Origin: Mucilaginibacter sp. SMC90
GTDB lineage: Bacteria; Bacteroidota; Bacteroidia; Sphingobacteriales; Sphingobacteriaceae
Length of the DNA: 64,000 nucleotides
Assembly: GCF_022811725.1 (NCBI RefSeq)
Contig: NZ_CP094527.1
Span: 5,456,001-5,520,000, forward strand
Direction: 5' to 3'
Part shown: positions 9,836-20,100 of the stretch, in pieces
Layout of the letters: every line of letters begins with the position of its first letter
How positions within the stretch are numbered: the stretch's first letter is position 1
Notes under the pieces: model-generated
Database searches by the model: none
The model's input: the letters and a program-made list of their open reading frames with translations, nothing else
What the model was told of the DNA's origin: nothing
Program-made: the position numbers and the translations under genes

Positions 9836-10984
9836 TTATTTTTTCTTGCTTATAGTTATGGTATTACCCTGTATGCTAAACCTGGCATCGCCGGTTTGCT
9901 CCATCATTTTTAACAGGGTTGTGATGCTGGCAAAGCGGGTGGTAACAGCACCAAAGGTTTCTTTTTTCAATTCCTGATCTTCAAAAACTACATCTACATT
10001 GTACCAGCGGGATACACTGCGCATAATGTTTTCAAGCTTTTCATCGTCAAAATTGAAATATCCATTTTTCCAGGCTACAGCCTCGGTTGTATTTGCTTCA
10101 CTTACATCAAGTGTATTGGTTAGTTTGGCCTGCTGACCCGGAATTAATACGGCGCTCTTGCTGGCGGCAGTTACCCGTACCGATCCTTGTAATAATGTTG
10201 TTTTGGTAACGGCATCGTCGGTATAGGCGTTTACGTTAAAGTGGGTACCCAATACTTCAACCGTTTGGCGGTTGGTTACTACCCTAAAAGGTAACTCCTT
10301 ATTATGGCTAACCTCAAAATAAGCCTCGCCCGCTAATTCAACCCTGCGCTCATTTCGATTGGTAAAGCTTACTGGAAATTTCAATGATGAATAAGCGTTA
10401 AGCCAAACCTTCGAACCATCGGGTAATATAACCTGGTACTGGCCGCCTTTGGGTGTTTCGATGATGTTAAACGCATCAAGATCGGTACTTGATGATGCCC
10501 CCGACAGATTTTCCCGTCCGGATATAGTGTATACTAACTGACCATTGGCCGCTTTGGTTACTTTAATGCCGTTTTGGTTAGCAATTTGCCCGTTACCCGC
10601 ATCGGTAAGGGAAATCTTACTTCCGTTTGCCAAGGTTAATATGGCTTTGTTACCACCCGGATGGATATTTGATTGAGCAACACGACGAGGAAAGTGCTCA
10701 CGATCTGTAGTAAGCATCCTGGTAATGAACAAACCGGCTACACCCAATATCAATACAGCAGAAGCTGCCGCCACCCACCTAAAGATGGGTTTGGTTTTAA
10801 CAGGTTGGGTTTCGCGGTTAAGGCGGGCAAGCATAGCCTCTCCTACCGATTCCTCATCTTCTGGAAATTCGGTATCCTGGTATGCGTTTTCCCGGTACCA
10901 TTGCAGCAATTGTTCACGCTCGGCAATAGTGGCGGTACCGTCTTTATACTTTTTTATTAGGCTGTAAATGTGTTCCTGGTCCAA
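9836..10984 (-). CDS. FecR-family anti-sigma factor
   Basis: Single-pass inner-membrane protein that transmits the state of the STN-SusC to the sigma factor. The cytoplasmic N-terminus (about 1-65) precedes a membrane segment (about 68-88, FRWVAAASAVLILGVAGLFI). The periplasmic part has the FecR core (PKGGQYQVILPDGSKVWLNAYSSLKFP, GEAYFEVSHNKELPF, VEVLGTHFNVNAY) and a C-terminal DUF4974-type STN-like domain (AWKNGYFNFDDEKLENIMRSVSRWYNVDVVFED). It lies between its sigma gene (285 bases upstream) and the STN-SusC (188 bases downstream), all on one strand. Full length for the family. Confidence 0.95.
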   Translation of the reverse strand: MDQEHIYSLIKKYKDGTATIAEREQLLQWYRENAYQDTEFPEDEESVGEAMLARLNRETQPVKTKPIFRWVAAASAVLILGVAGLFITRMLTTDREHFPRRVAQSNIHPGGNKAILTLANGSKISLTDAGNGQIANQNGIKVTKAANGQLVYTISGRENLSGASSSTDLDAFNIIETPKGGQYQVILPDGSKVWLNAYSSLKFPVSFTNRNERRVELAGEAYFEVSHNKELPFRVVTNRQTVEVLGTHFNVNAYTDDAVTKTTLLQGSVRVTAASKSAVLIPGQQAKLTNTLDVSEANTTEAVAWKNGYFNFDDEKLENIMRSVSRWYNVDVVFEDQELKKETFGAVTTRFASITTLLKMMEQTGDARFSIQGNTITISKKK

Positions 10985-11269
10985 TTGGTTTGGGTGCTTT
11001 TATATGTGGGTACATTGAAAAACACATTACCCTATATGGATTTAAACTTTTTCCTGTTTTTTTTGTGAAAATCCATCACATGATTTTGCTGTGAGGCCGA
11101 TACGGATGAGTTTGGAAAGCGAAAAGTGTTTATATTTCGGAATAAGAAACAGGTGAACAGTTTCTACGCCATGTAAAGCGGCAGTACATTCTTTAAGCAA
11201 CGCAGGCAAGGTTTCTCATTCACATTCAATCCCCCGTGCTTTGTCAACACCGCAAAAAGCAGGTTGTAG

Positions 11270-11860
11270 TTATTTTCGAAACGACATAATGGTATGCAAT
11301 ATTACTACGATACTCCAACCGTAATTCTTCAATTCCCCACGAATAATTTTTAACGCACGGGTAAGGTTTGCCTCCACTCCTTTCTCGCTGATCTCGATCT
11401 TTTCGGCGATCTCGGCATTCTTCAAACCCAGATCGCGGCTGTAACGGAACACCAGTTTGCATTTTTCGGGCATTTCCTCCACTATTCCATCAATATATTC
11501 CTGCAGAAAAAGCGCGTCAAGCTTATGCTCGTCATGGGTGATATCGGCAAACTCATAGTTTTCTCTGGCCAGATCGGCGCGGTGTTTTTCGCGCTGGTAA
11601 TGCTTAAACACACTGAATTTTACCGCGGTAGCAAGGAAAGCAGCAATGCTTTGTATTTCGACGGAACGGCGACGCTCCCACAGTGATAAAAAAACCTCAT
11701 GTACAAGATCTTTGGCAATAGCAGTGTCCTTGCTGTGGTTCCATGCAACCGCCAGCATCTTTTTCCAATAACGCTGGTAAATTTCGGTAAAGGCATCATG
11801 ATCGTCTGCCTGCAGCAAAGCGGTTAGTTCCTGGTCTGTATATGTACTGCACTTTGACAT
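11270..11860 (-). CDS. ECF RNA polymerase sigma factor (sigma-70 family)
   Basis: Expected to activate the adjacent SusC/SusD and lipoprotein genes when released by FecR. Sigma region 2 lies at about 22-90 (AFTEIYQRYWKKMLAVAWN, AKDLVHEVFLSLWERR) and region 4 at about 130-180 (MPEKCKLVFRYSRDLGLKNAEIAEKIEISEKGVEANLTRALKIIR). A short hydrophobic tail follows. 196 residues is normal for this class. The 285-base gap to FecR holds no gene I can support. Confidence 0.94.
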   Translation of the reverse strand: MSKCSTYTDQELTALLQADDHDAFTEIYQRYWKKMLAVAWNHSKDTAIAKDLVHEVFLSLWERRRSVEIQSIAAFLATAVKFSVFKHYQREKHRADLARENYEFADITHDEHKLDALFLQEYIDGIVEEMPEKCKLVFRYSRDLGLKNAEIAEKIEISEKGVEANLTRALKIIRGELKNYGWSIVVILHTIMSFRK

Positions 11861-12244
11861 TTGCCCCGTTCAGGAGATCACTTAATGGTTTGTAAAATAG
11901 TTATCGCTTGCAGGTTAAACACGTTATCATTGCGCAAAACCATTTTCACTGTTTAAATTGGTTACCGGCTTAGGCCACAGTGGGTACTGCCCCAAAATCC
12001 GGCTACAAATATGCAATATAATTTCAATCAAAAAACTATTTTAGCATTAATCAGTAAATCAGACGCATACAGAGACAATGCGAATGAGATACTGATTAAT
12101 TTTTTCACAACCATTATGTTAAAAAAGTAAACGACCACCTGTTGCGGGGCATTTTGAACCTGATCAACAATATTCGGGCAACTTTTATTTAAAAAATCAG
12201 TGTTTTACTATAAAAATGTTGCAGATCCAATACCGGCAAATCAC
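11861..12244. other. Gene-free interval upstream of the ECF sigma gene
   Basis: AT-rich interval between the sigma start (11860) and the stop of the secreted protein gene at 12245. It must carry the leftward promoter of the sigma gene. I found no clear TAnnTTTG box, strong hairpin or repeat in it. Confidence 0.5.
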
Positions 12245-13891
12245 CTATTGATCTGCCAGCATTAATACAATACGCTGACCTTCCGGTTTGATGCGGTACA
12301 AACTGCCGTTAGTAGTTTCTGTTATTGTACCTTGTTTTGTTTTGATCCGGTAAGCGCGTCCATCAAATTCATATTGGGCGCTATTTTCTTTTACATTCTG
12401 AAATGCCGTTTTAGCCCCCGGGGCAACATGCAGGTCCAGAAACCAATCGGTGGCAGGATTATTCTTTGCCGTAATGATCAGGGAGTTCTCGTTCATTTCG
12501 ATCTCGAAAGTACCTGTCCCTACCGGCCAGGATGCAAGTGCTGTAGTTTTGTTTATATCCTTAAAAGCCGGATCGCCACCCTGAACAGGAATTTCGCGAC
12601 CGTCCTGGTTCATCATTAAACGCAGGCCTTCGGGATTACCGCGTTTGCCCCATTGAAAACCATCAACCACTGGTAGGGTATAAAAAAAACTTTGATTAAT
12701 AGTGGTTACATCATTCAGGTATTTATCGGGAATACCCTCATTAAACAGGTGAATATCAGTTATACGCAAATTGCCGTTTTCCCAAAGCAGGTTAGTGCGG
12801 TAAAAGCGGCTGTTATACCAAATAGTTTTTTTATTGCTTTCACCCAAATCCTTACTTACGGCAAACGTTGTAGCCGGCGTTACTTTGTAGGTTTTCTTAA
12901 ACCATTCGCCCGACTGTGTCATTGTCTCCACCCTAACTTTACCCTCATCACGAAGACGGGCAATAACAGGCATTTGTAATTCAAGGCCTTTTTTCATGGC
13001 ATCCCAGGTAAATGAATTTTCCTGTCCTGCCTGTGTGTAATTATAACCCAGCGATGGGTCGTTGGCAAATGTTTGGAAAAACCAGTTGATCCATTGCTCA
13101 TTACCGCCCGCATGAGGATAAACCGGCTCAAGCGTGGTAACCGACCGGCCATCAGCATACTGCCTTATGGGGTCGCTGCCCAGCATCCTGAATACCGGTA
13201 CAGGTAGCTGTTGACCGGCATGTTGTGCCGGCATATATGCGTTTACGCGGCTTGGGTAATATGCCTGGTTCCAGTAACCTCCCCAAAGGGTAAAGCCATC
13301 GGTGCCAACCTGGTCCTTACAGTTTGCCGATGCAACAATCTTATATTTATCATACATATAATTGAGGGAGTGGGCGTCAATTACCCACGAAGCGATAGAC
13401 CTTGGATAATACCCGAATATCTGCTTAAAATCAGCAAAGTAAACGTCAATGATCTTTTCCCGCTCGGCAGGCGTGTAGCCAACTGAGAAACCTACATTTG
13501 AGTGCCAATCCCATGCATATTTTCCACGCCATTTTATACCGGCCTTTTCAATGAGCGGTTGCGGCAGTTCCCACCAGCCGCCTATTTCAAATTCGTCTTT
13601 AGGAAGGCTTTTCAGCAAGTCCTGGTAACGCTTGTCTATCAAAGCATCGTACTGTAATAAAAAAGTCCCGCCAAGATGATATTGCTTCATGAGCTTTATC
13701 TGGTTCACAACAGTTTGATAGAGTACATCTTTAGTGATATTCGGGTCGCGCGGCTCAATATCCCGTATAAAATTTACTATGTTGATGATCTTGGGTCCGC
13801 TCACCGATCCGGCTTTTTGACCGAACGAGCAAAAGGTTATAAATGACAACGCTGCCGTTGCGGTAGTAATTACAAAAGCCTTTAATTTCAT
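12245..13891 (-). CDS. Secreted protein with probable glycoside hydrolase/deacetylase (NodB/GH57-like) barrel
   Basis: Function not established. A signal peptide (about 1-25, ending SFGQ) indicates export. Residues about 35-330 form a beta/alpha-barrel-like region with strongly conserved-looking aromatic blocks: FEIGGWWELPQP, WRGKYAWDWHSNVGFS, YTPAEREKI, SWVIDAHSLNYM and DGFTLWGGYWNQAYYP. This recalls polysaccharide-deacetylase or GH57-type folds in which His/Asp pairs (WDWH, IDAH) sit at strand ends. The C-terminal 200 residues are beta-rich, ending without a sorting signal. It follows its partner at 13997-15343 by 105 bases and belongs to the second SusCD operon. An unusual carbohydrate esterase or hydrolase is the best guess from context; no catalytic residue can be proven here. 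Confidence 0.6.
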   Translation of the reverse strand: MKLKAFVITTATAALSFITFCSFGQKAGSVSGPKIINIVNFIRDIEPRDPNITKDVLYQTVVNQIKLMKQYHLGGTFLLQYDALIDKRYQDLLKSLPKDEFEIGGWWELPQPLIEKAGIKWRGKYAWDWHSNVGFSVGYTPAEREKIIDVYFADFKQIFGYYPRSIASWVIDAHSLNYMYDKYKIVASANCKDQVGTDGFTLWGGYWNQAYYPSRVNAYMPAQHAGQQLPVPVFRMLGSDPIRQYADGRSVTTLEPVYPHAGGNEQWINWFFQTFANDPSLGYNYTQAGQENSFTWDAMKKGLELQMPVIARLRDEGKVRVETMTQSGEWFKKTYKVTPATTFAVSKDLGESNKKTIWYNSRFYRTNLLWENGNLRITDIHLFNEGIPDKYLNDVTTINQSFFYTLPVVDGFQWGKRGNPEGLRLMMNQDGREIPVQGGDPAFKDINKTTALASWPVGTGTFEIEMNENSLIITAKNNPATDWFLDLHVAPGAKTAFQNVKENSAQYEFDGRAYRIKTKQGTITETTNGSLYRIKPEGQRIVLMLADQ

Positions 13892-13996
13892 ATAGTGGTA
13901 CTTTGATCTTTATTTCTTTTAGCCTGTGAATTTAAAAGTAAAGTGCAGCCATCCCAACAGGCTATTAAAATCAGGATAAACTACGAAACTGCATTG

Positions 13997-15343
13997 TTAT
14001 TTAAGCAGATCCTTATATCTGGCAGTGATGATCCCACGCGCTTGTTTTGATAGCGAATCAACAGGAACCGGTTTATCTTGCGGGCGTGATTGTTTTTGAT
14101 TGATGGCACCTAACAAGCTCCATTTCCGGGTCATCTCTTTAGGTTCGGTAACATGAAGATCATAACGCGTAAAATCTATTACCTTTTCGGACGTGTTGCT
14201 CTTCCAGTCTCTTAGCAACGCCAGGCGAAAGTCTTTATTCATAAACCATTTGATCTCGTTGTTGGCATCCGAGCCGCCGATGCCGGAGCCCCGTTCTACA
14301 AACCGGTAGTCAAAACTATTGGTTTTATAATGTTTTCGCCATAATAACCCAAACTCGCCCTGGGTAATCAATTTAGTATCAGGCCAGCGTTTTCTGATGG
14401 CGGCTAACCAGTTTTTTAATGATGATGGATCATATGGCAAACTCAACTCCCAGCAATTGGTAACCCAACCAAAACCATTAAGCTCAAAACCTTTATCAAA
14501 ATGGATAGCTGTTGTATGCATCATTTCCTTCAATCCTGTTTCGTTACCATACTTACCTATAGTTTCAATCGGCCCTACGCCCATGCGGCTATTAAAGCCA
14601 TCCTTAAAACCTTCGCGCCTGGCCGCAAGGAAATCAACCGACCAGCCATCTAAGTTTACGCAGTCAATAAAATCGCTTTTGTTTTGTGCGGGCTTGCAAA
14701 AATGTTCCTTTGATGGATAAAAAGGATAAACTACGGCTCCATCACCATCCTGGTTATCAATGCTGAACTGGCTCCATATATTTCCCTGACATACGTGGAT
14801 CCCCTCTGTTTCCGCGAGATATTGCTGGTTTTTTGCCGACATAAACCCTGCAACTATACTTAGCGGGCGATAGCCCTTGCCCACCATTTTTTCAATAATT
14901 TTCAGGGCATCGTGCACATCCTTATTCACCTGTTCGGTAGGGTTATAAGCATTGGCAAAATAAGCGCCCGGGATAAATGTAATATCATCGCCGTATTTGT
15001 AATGATACCCCACCGCCAGTTTTCTGATTTCGCGGTAGTTTGCGGTAGTATCATTGAGCGCAAGCCAACTGAAGGACCAGGTTATTTTCCCGCCCGGAAA
15101 ACCTTCTGCTATAGCATTTCTGAAAGCAATAACCCGCGCCGGTGTGTGCAGGGCACGTTCGTCTTCACCAACATTGCGGTTTCTTGAAACCTCTATCTGG
15201 TTAACCCTGATCACCGTGTTAAAGGTGAGAAAACGGTTACCCATCAACTCTGTTACTTTTTTTGACTGGTTACGCTGAGCTTCCGCATCCGGTAATAAGA
15301 ACATCAGCAAAAACGCCAGGGGCAGTATGGTCTTAAAATTCAT
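13997..15343 (-). CDS. Secreted DUF3863/DUF3864-like protein (putative glycoside hydrolase/deacetylase fold)
   Basis: Enzymatic role unknown. Signal peptide at about 1-22 (ending DAEA). Blocks such as GNIWSQFSIDNQDGDGAVVYP, FYPSKEHFCKPAQ and DFIDCVNLDGWSVDFLAARR are what I remember from the DUF3863 plus DUF3864 pair in Bacteroidota, a family with a deacetylase-like barrel; this identification is from memory and unsearched. The protein has acidic and His residues in a barrel-like setting (WVTNCWELSLPYD, TQGEFGLLWRKHY). It comes 142 bases after SusD, separated by a strong hairpin, and precedes another barrel protein. Both probably act on the glycan imported by the upstream SusC/SusD. Confidence 0.6.
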   Translation of the reverse strand: MNFKTILPLAFLLMFLLPDAEAQRNQSKKVTELMGNRFLTFNTVIRVNQIEVSRNRNVGEDERALHTPARVIAFRNAIAEGFPGGKITWSFSWLALNDTTANYREIRKLAVGYHYKYGDDITFIPGAYFANAYNPTEQVNKDVHDALKIIEKMVGKGYRPLSIVAGFMSAKNQQYLAETEGIHVCQGNIWSQFSIDNQDGDGAVVYPFYPSKEHFCKPAQNKSDFIDCVNLDGWSVDFLAARREGFKDGFNSRMGVGPIETIGKYGNETGLKEMMHTTAIHFDKGFELNGFGWVTNCWELSLPYDPSSLKNWLAAIRKRWPDTKLITQGEFGLLWRKHYKTNSFDYRFVERGSGIGGSDANNEIKWFMNKDFRLALLRDWKSNTSEKVIDFTRYDLHVTEPKEMTRKWSLLGAINQKQSRPQDKPVPVDSLSKQARGIITARYKDLLK

Positions 15344-15445
15344 AATATAAATGTTATCGACAGCGCAATGCTGTTGTATTTAAAAATCGAGTACACCTTT
15401 TCGACATAAAATTAATGGTAAATTACCTGTAATAATTATTAAACC

Positions 15446-15476
15446 ACATAGCGGGCCAGGTGCCGGCCCGCTATGT
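15446..15476 (-). terminator. Strong GC-rich hairpin directly after SusD
   Basis: Perfect 12-bp stem: ACATAGCGGGCC-type left arm at 15446-15457, 7-base loop, right arm at 15465-15476. On the minus strand it begins 8 bases after the SusD stop and is followed by a TTTAATAATTATT tract. It could be an attenuator that lowers expression of the two downstream enzyme genes or a stabiliser of the SusCD mRNA end. Confidence 0.75.
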
Positions 15477-15484
15477 TTAAATGC

Positions 15485-17182
15485 TTACCAACCCGGATTT
15501 TGTTTCAATTCCTTGCCACTGGCAGCATAAAATGCTACTTCCTTTGTAGGCAGGGGTTGCAAATAATCTTTAGCAGGGTCAAATTTTCTGTTACGCTCCG
15601 CAATTAAAAAACCATTGGCATCAACTTTGGTTAAATAACTCGGATCACTGTAGGGAGCACGGCTGGCCCAGTCGGTGCCGGTAATTTTTATACCTTTTAC
15701 GTCTTGGGGCAGTTCGGTTTCTGCTGTTTTCCATCTTCTCAGGTCATCATACCTGAAACCTTCGAGGCAAAGTTCAACTGTACGCTCACGCCTGATCTCG
15801 GTACGCATATCCAACCCATGAGCGCCAACAAAAGCGTTAGTGAGATGCGGCATAGAAACCCTGTCGCGCAATTGGTTTATCGTGATATTAAGATCATTAT
15901 CACTAATATTACCATTTTTTTCGTACAGGGCTTCGGCATAGTTTAACAAAACTTCGGCATAGCGGATCAGGTGCCTGTCAAAATCAAATAAACTGGCACT
16001 TCCGTTCCTGCCCGAGTTGTTAGCCAGCGGATCTTCAGACATGTATTTATACAAAATATAACCGGTATTGAAATTTCGCTGCGGCTTATCGGGCCAGTTC
16101 TCCACTTTGGTAACCGGGTAAAACACACGGTTGGTTAGCGTACCCGGAATGATCATGGTCATGGTCATACGCGGATCACGTTCCTGGTACTCGGAAGTGA
16201 AGGTGCTGTAGCCGTGAAATACCGTTCCGGAAGCCGTGATAGGCAAACCATTTTTGTCAAGGTATAAGTCCACCATTTTACGGGTAGGGTTATAACCGTC
16301 CTGATCATACATATAAGGTGCATCCTGGCCATAAATATTACGGGCATAGCGTCTGTCCAGTATCGATTCTTTGGAGTCATCGCCTGCTTCAATAAACAGG
16401 TAGCGATAGCTCTGCGCGCCGCTCCCTTTATATAAACTGTAAACACCGCTATTAATTACCTGTTGTGCAGTACTCACGGCAACATCAAGATATTTAGCAG
16501 CGCTGGCATCGCCACGGTATTTTTCCCAGGTACCTTCAAACAGTGCCACCCTTGATGCCAGCGACTGAGCCGCTCCTTTGGTTATCCTGCCAATATCAGG
16601 GGCAGAAAGATCGGCCTGAACAGGCAAATCGCTTACTGCGTCATCCAGGTCTTTTAATATCTGGTCGGCGGTAGCCGTGCGGGTTGCTCTTGGGGCAAAC
16701 AGCTCCGGATCACCCGTTTGCAACACTTTTGTAATTAGCGGCACACCTCCGTAAATACGCAGCAAGCGCCAGTAATACCATGCCCTGAAAAACTTTGCTT
16801 CGGCCACATAGCGTTTAATATCGGCATCGCTGTTCCCTGCCCCTTTTTCAAGTATATTATTAGCCGAACGGATGTATTTGTAATCGTTTGTCCACTCATC
16901 AGAGTTTTCGGTTGGCTGCAGGTTACCATTACTAACGGTATTGGGTGTATTGAAGGCGATATCTGATTCGGTATCCTCTTCGCCAAAACCATTAAGACCG
17001 TTATACAAATTGTTGGCAGCAAGCTTAAAATCGCTTCCGGTTTTCCAGAAGGTGGCATCCGTTATAGTATCCTGAGATACCAGGTTAAGATCCTTTTTGC
17101 AGCCTGCTAAGGCCAGACTTGCAATCACAAAAACGGCAAGTGTTATTTTTATCGTATGATTATTGATATGTTTTCTTTTCAT
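15485..17182 (-). CDS. SusD/RagB-family glycan-binding outer-membrane lipoprotein
   Basis: Surface glycan-binding partner of the SusC gene that ends 11 bases upstream. Signal peptide with lipobox ALAGC (Cys27), followed by KKDLNLVSQDTITDATFWKT, typical of SusD. Family motifs include YVAEAKFFRAWYYWRLLRIYGGVPL (about 120-145), DRHLIRYAEVLLNYAEALYE and RERTVELCLEGFRYDDLRRWKTAE near the C-terminus, ending in LKQNPGW. Length 565 residues is normal. The strong hairpin after its stop may set its transcript level relative to the downstream enzymes. Confidence 0.95.
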   Translation of the reverse strand: MKRKHINNHTIKITLAVFVIASLALAGCKKDLNLVSQDTITDATFWKTGSDFKLAANNLYNGLNGFGEEDTESDIAFNTPNTVSNGNLQPTENSDEWTNDYKYIRSANNILEKGAGNSDADIKRYVAEAKFFRAWYYWRLLRIYGGVPLITKVLQTGDPELFAPRATRTATADQILKDLDDAVSDLPVQADLSAPDIGRITKGAAQSLASRVALFEGTWEKYRGDASAAKYLDVAVSTAQQVINSGVYSLYKGSGAQSYRYLFIEAGDDSKESILDRRYARNIYGQDAPYMYDQDGYNPTRKMVDLYLDKNGLPITASGTVFHGYSTFTSEYQERDPRMTMTMIIPGTLTNRVFYPVTKVENWPDKPQRNFNTGYILYKYMSEDPLANNSGRNGSASLFDFDRHLIRYAEVLLNYAEALYEKNGNISDNDLNITINQLRDRVSMPHLTNAFVGAHGLDMRTEIRRERTVELCLEGFRYDDLRRWKTAETELPQDVKGIKITGTDWASRAPYSDPSYLTKVDANGFLIAERNRKFDPAKDYLQPLPTKEVAFYAASGKELKQNPGW

Positions 17183-17193
17183 GATGATCTTAT

Positions 17194-20100
17194 TTAGAAA
17201 CTTACATTCAGCCCCAGGGAATACACCCTGTTAAATGGATAAGTACCTTCGTTGCGATAACCGTCTTCAGGGTCAAAGTTGCCGCCCAGGGTTCCTTTAG
17301 AAATGGTGAAAAGGTCCTGCCCGCTCAGGTAAATTCGTGCCGAGCGCATTTTTAATTTGTTAGCTACCGACGATGGCAGGTTATAACCAAGGGTGATCAC
17401 CTTAAACCTGAGGTAAGCTACATTTTGCAAGGTCATGGCCGAGGCGTGATAATTGTAACTATTGATATCATCATAGCCCAGGTTACCGGGAATATATCGC
17501 GGGTACGGCGCATCCGGGCGTTGCGGGCTCCATGTTTTATTGTAGTAATATGACAGCGTTGGCCAGAAGAAAGTATTTGGCCTGCTGATGTTTCCTTCAT
17601 AAATAACATCGCGCTTACCTATGCCCTGTAAAAACACAGCAAGATCAAATTGCTTGTAACCCACATTAATATTTGATGAAAAGGTGTAACGAGGTGTTAA
17701 ATTTCCCAAATAAACCATATCGCCCGATAGCCCTTTTGTTTTATCGCCGAAAGCGGTCAGTTTACCGTCGCCGTCAACATCCTTATACATTACATCGCCT
17801 ATACCTATCCGGGAAGGTACGCCCTGAAGCTGTTTATAGGCATCAAGCTGCTGCTGGGTTTTAATGATACCGTCATATACATACCCGAAGTACGAGTAGA
17901 TCGGATACCCCTGGCGCACAAAGTTGAGGCCCTCGGTATAATTATCTGAGTTTTTAAGCTGCACCAACTTGTTTTTGCTATCGCTGATCTGCAAGGCAAT
18001 ACTGTACCTGAAATCACTGATCTGATCTTTCCAGGTAGCTGTGGCTTCAAATCCTTTGGTTACCAGTTTACCCTGGTTAATGGACGGAGGTGTTGCGCCG
18101 TAAGTTACCGGCACTGCCACATTCACCAGCATGTCATCGTTTGTCTTATTAAAATAATCGAAAGAAAATGATAAGCGCGAATGCAGCAGGGACACATCTA
18201 CACCTACGTTTTTATTTTCGATTGTTTCCCAGGTACGGTCGGTAGAAGCCGGACTTGCATTGGCTCCGGTAAGCCCGGCATTGGGCGAACCCAGCGGATA
18301 AACGCCGCCGATGGTTACCAATGGTATATAGTCATACAAGCCAAGTGAGGTAATTTCCTGGTTACCCATTTTGCCCCACGATACACGTGCTTTTAATAAA
18401 TCAAACACATCCATCGATTTGATAAACTTCTCTTCAGAAAGATTATAAGCTAAAGCTGCAGACGGGAAAACAGCGCTCCAGCGTTTGCCCGGCGCAAATT
18501 TCGAGCTACCATCGGCCCTTGCCGTAACATCCAGGATCAGTTTGTTTTTGAATGAATAACTGGCCCTGCCAAAGTATGATCCAAGCGCCTGGTTATTGAT
18601 AAGACCAGTAAAGTTAGCGTATGCTGTCTTAGTACGGTCGGCAAGGTTAAGCGTAAAAATGTCATTGCTTGCAAAATTGTAACCATATACTGTTTGGCCT
18701 TCGTTCCTGGTTTGTTCAAGGGATGCGCCACCGGTTAAATTGATGCGATGATCTGCACCAAATTGTTTGGTATAATCAAAATAAGCCTGGTACAATTTAT
18801 TAAGGCGTTTGCTGTTACCATAACTGGCCGAGTTTGGTGTATTGCGGATATCCTGAACCCCGCCCGCGTAGTTGTAACGCGTAATGGTAGGATTTGTAGC
18901 GCTGTTATTGTCATACTCAAACCTGAAAGCAGCTTGCGCGGTTAATTTAAGGCCCGGCAAAAGACTGTAGTCCAGCTTAAAGTTGGTTGCAAAACGCGAT
19001 AGGTTATCTTTTGATATACCGCCCTGCTCCAGGTATTGGGCTGGCCCTTCATAGCCCTGGTAGCCATAAAACTCGCCAAGAGGGTTATATACCGGCTGAT
19101 AAGGAAATTGCCTTGTTACATTGGTTAGTGCACTTGATAACAATGTTGGGTTTAGCACGGCCTGATTATCAAAATTGGTGCGGGTTTCCAAGCTCAATTT
19201 GCTGCTCGGCCTGATATCATAGTTAAGGCGCAGGTTATACCTGTCTGATTTATTTTCGCCAAAACGGACAATGCCGTTATCGCGGTTATAACCAACAGAT
19301 ACCAGGTAATTGTTATTGTCGCCACCGCCAGATACCGATACGTTATGTAATTGCTGGGTAGCATTTTTATAGATCACCTTGTTCCAGTCGGTATATCCAT
19401 AAAAACCTGGATAATTGGTAACGCCGTAATTCCAGCCCTGGTCAAGATCTGGGGCTGCATTGGCCTTGATCTTATCAAAAACCTCCTGCGGAAATCCTTG
19501 CAAACCGGCATTACGCAAGCCTTCGTCCATAAATTCGGCAAATTGCAATGTGTTTTGCATTTTACGTAAGTAGGTAGGCTGCTTTACACCAAAGTTTCCG
19601 GTATAGGTAATGATCGGTGTTCCGCGTTTACCGCGTTTAGTGGTAACCAATATCACACCATCAGCTGCACGGGCACCGTAAATAGCAGCTGCTGCGTCCT
19701 TTAATACCGTTACTTCGGCAATGTCATTAGAGTTTAGCGCACTGAAGGTATTTAAATCGCTCGGTACGTTATCTATCAGTACCAGCGGCGCATTGCCGTT
19801 AATAGATGAGTACCCCCTGATCTGGAAACCATAGGTTGTACTGCCCGGTTGTCCGCTGGCTTTGGTTATGGTAAGGCCCGGCACGGTACCCTGCAATGCA
19901 TCAATTGTATTAGTTACGGGGCGGTTTTCAAAAACATCGGCTTTTACTGTGGAAATAGCACCCGTAACCGCTCCCTTGGCTCGCGTACCATAGCCTACTA
20001 CAACCACTTCACCAAGGCTTTTATCTGCCTTTACCAACTTCACTTCCAGCGAGGTTTGGTTACCAACGGTTACCTTCTGTGTATTGTAACCCAGGTAGGA

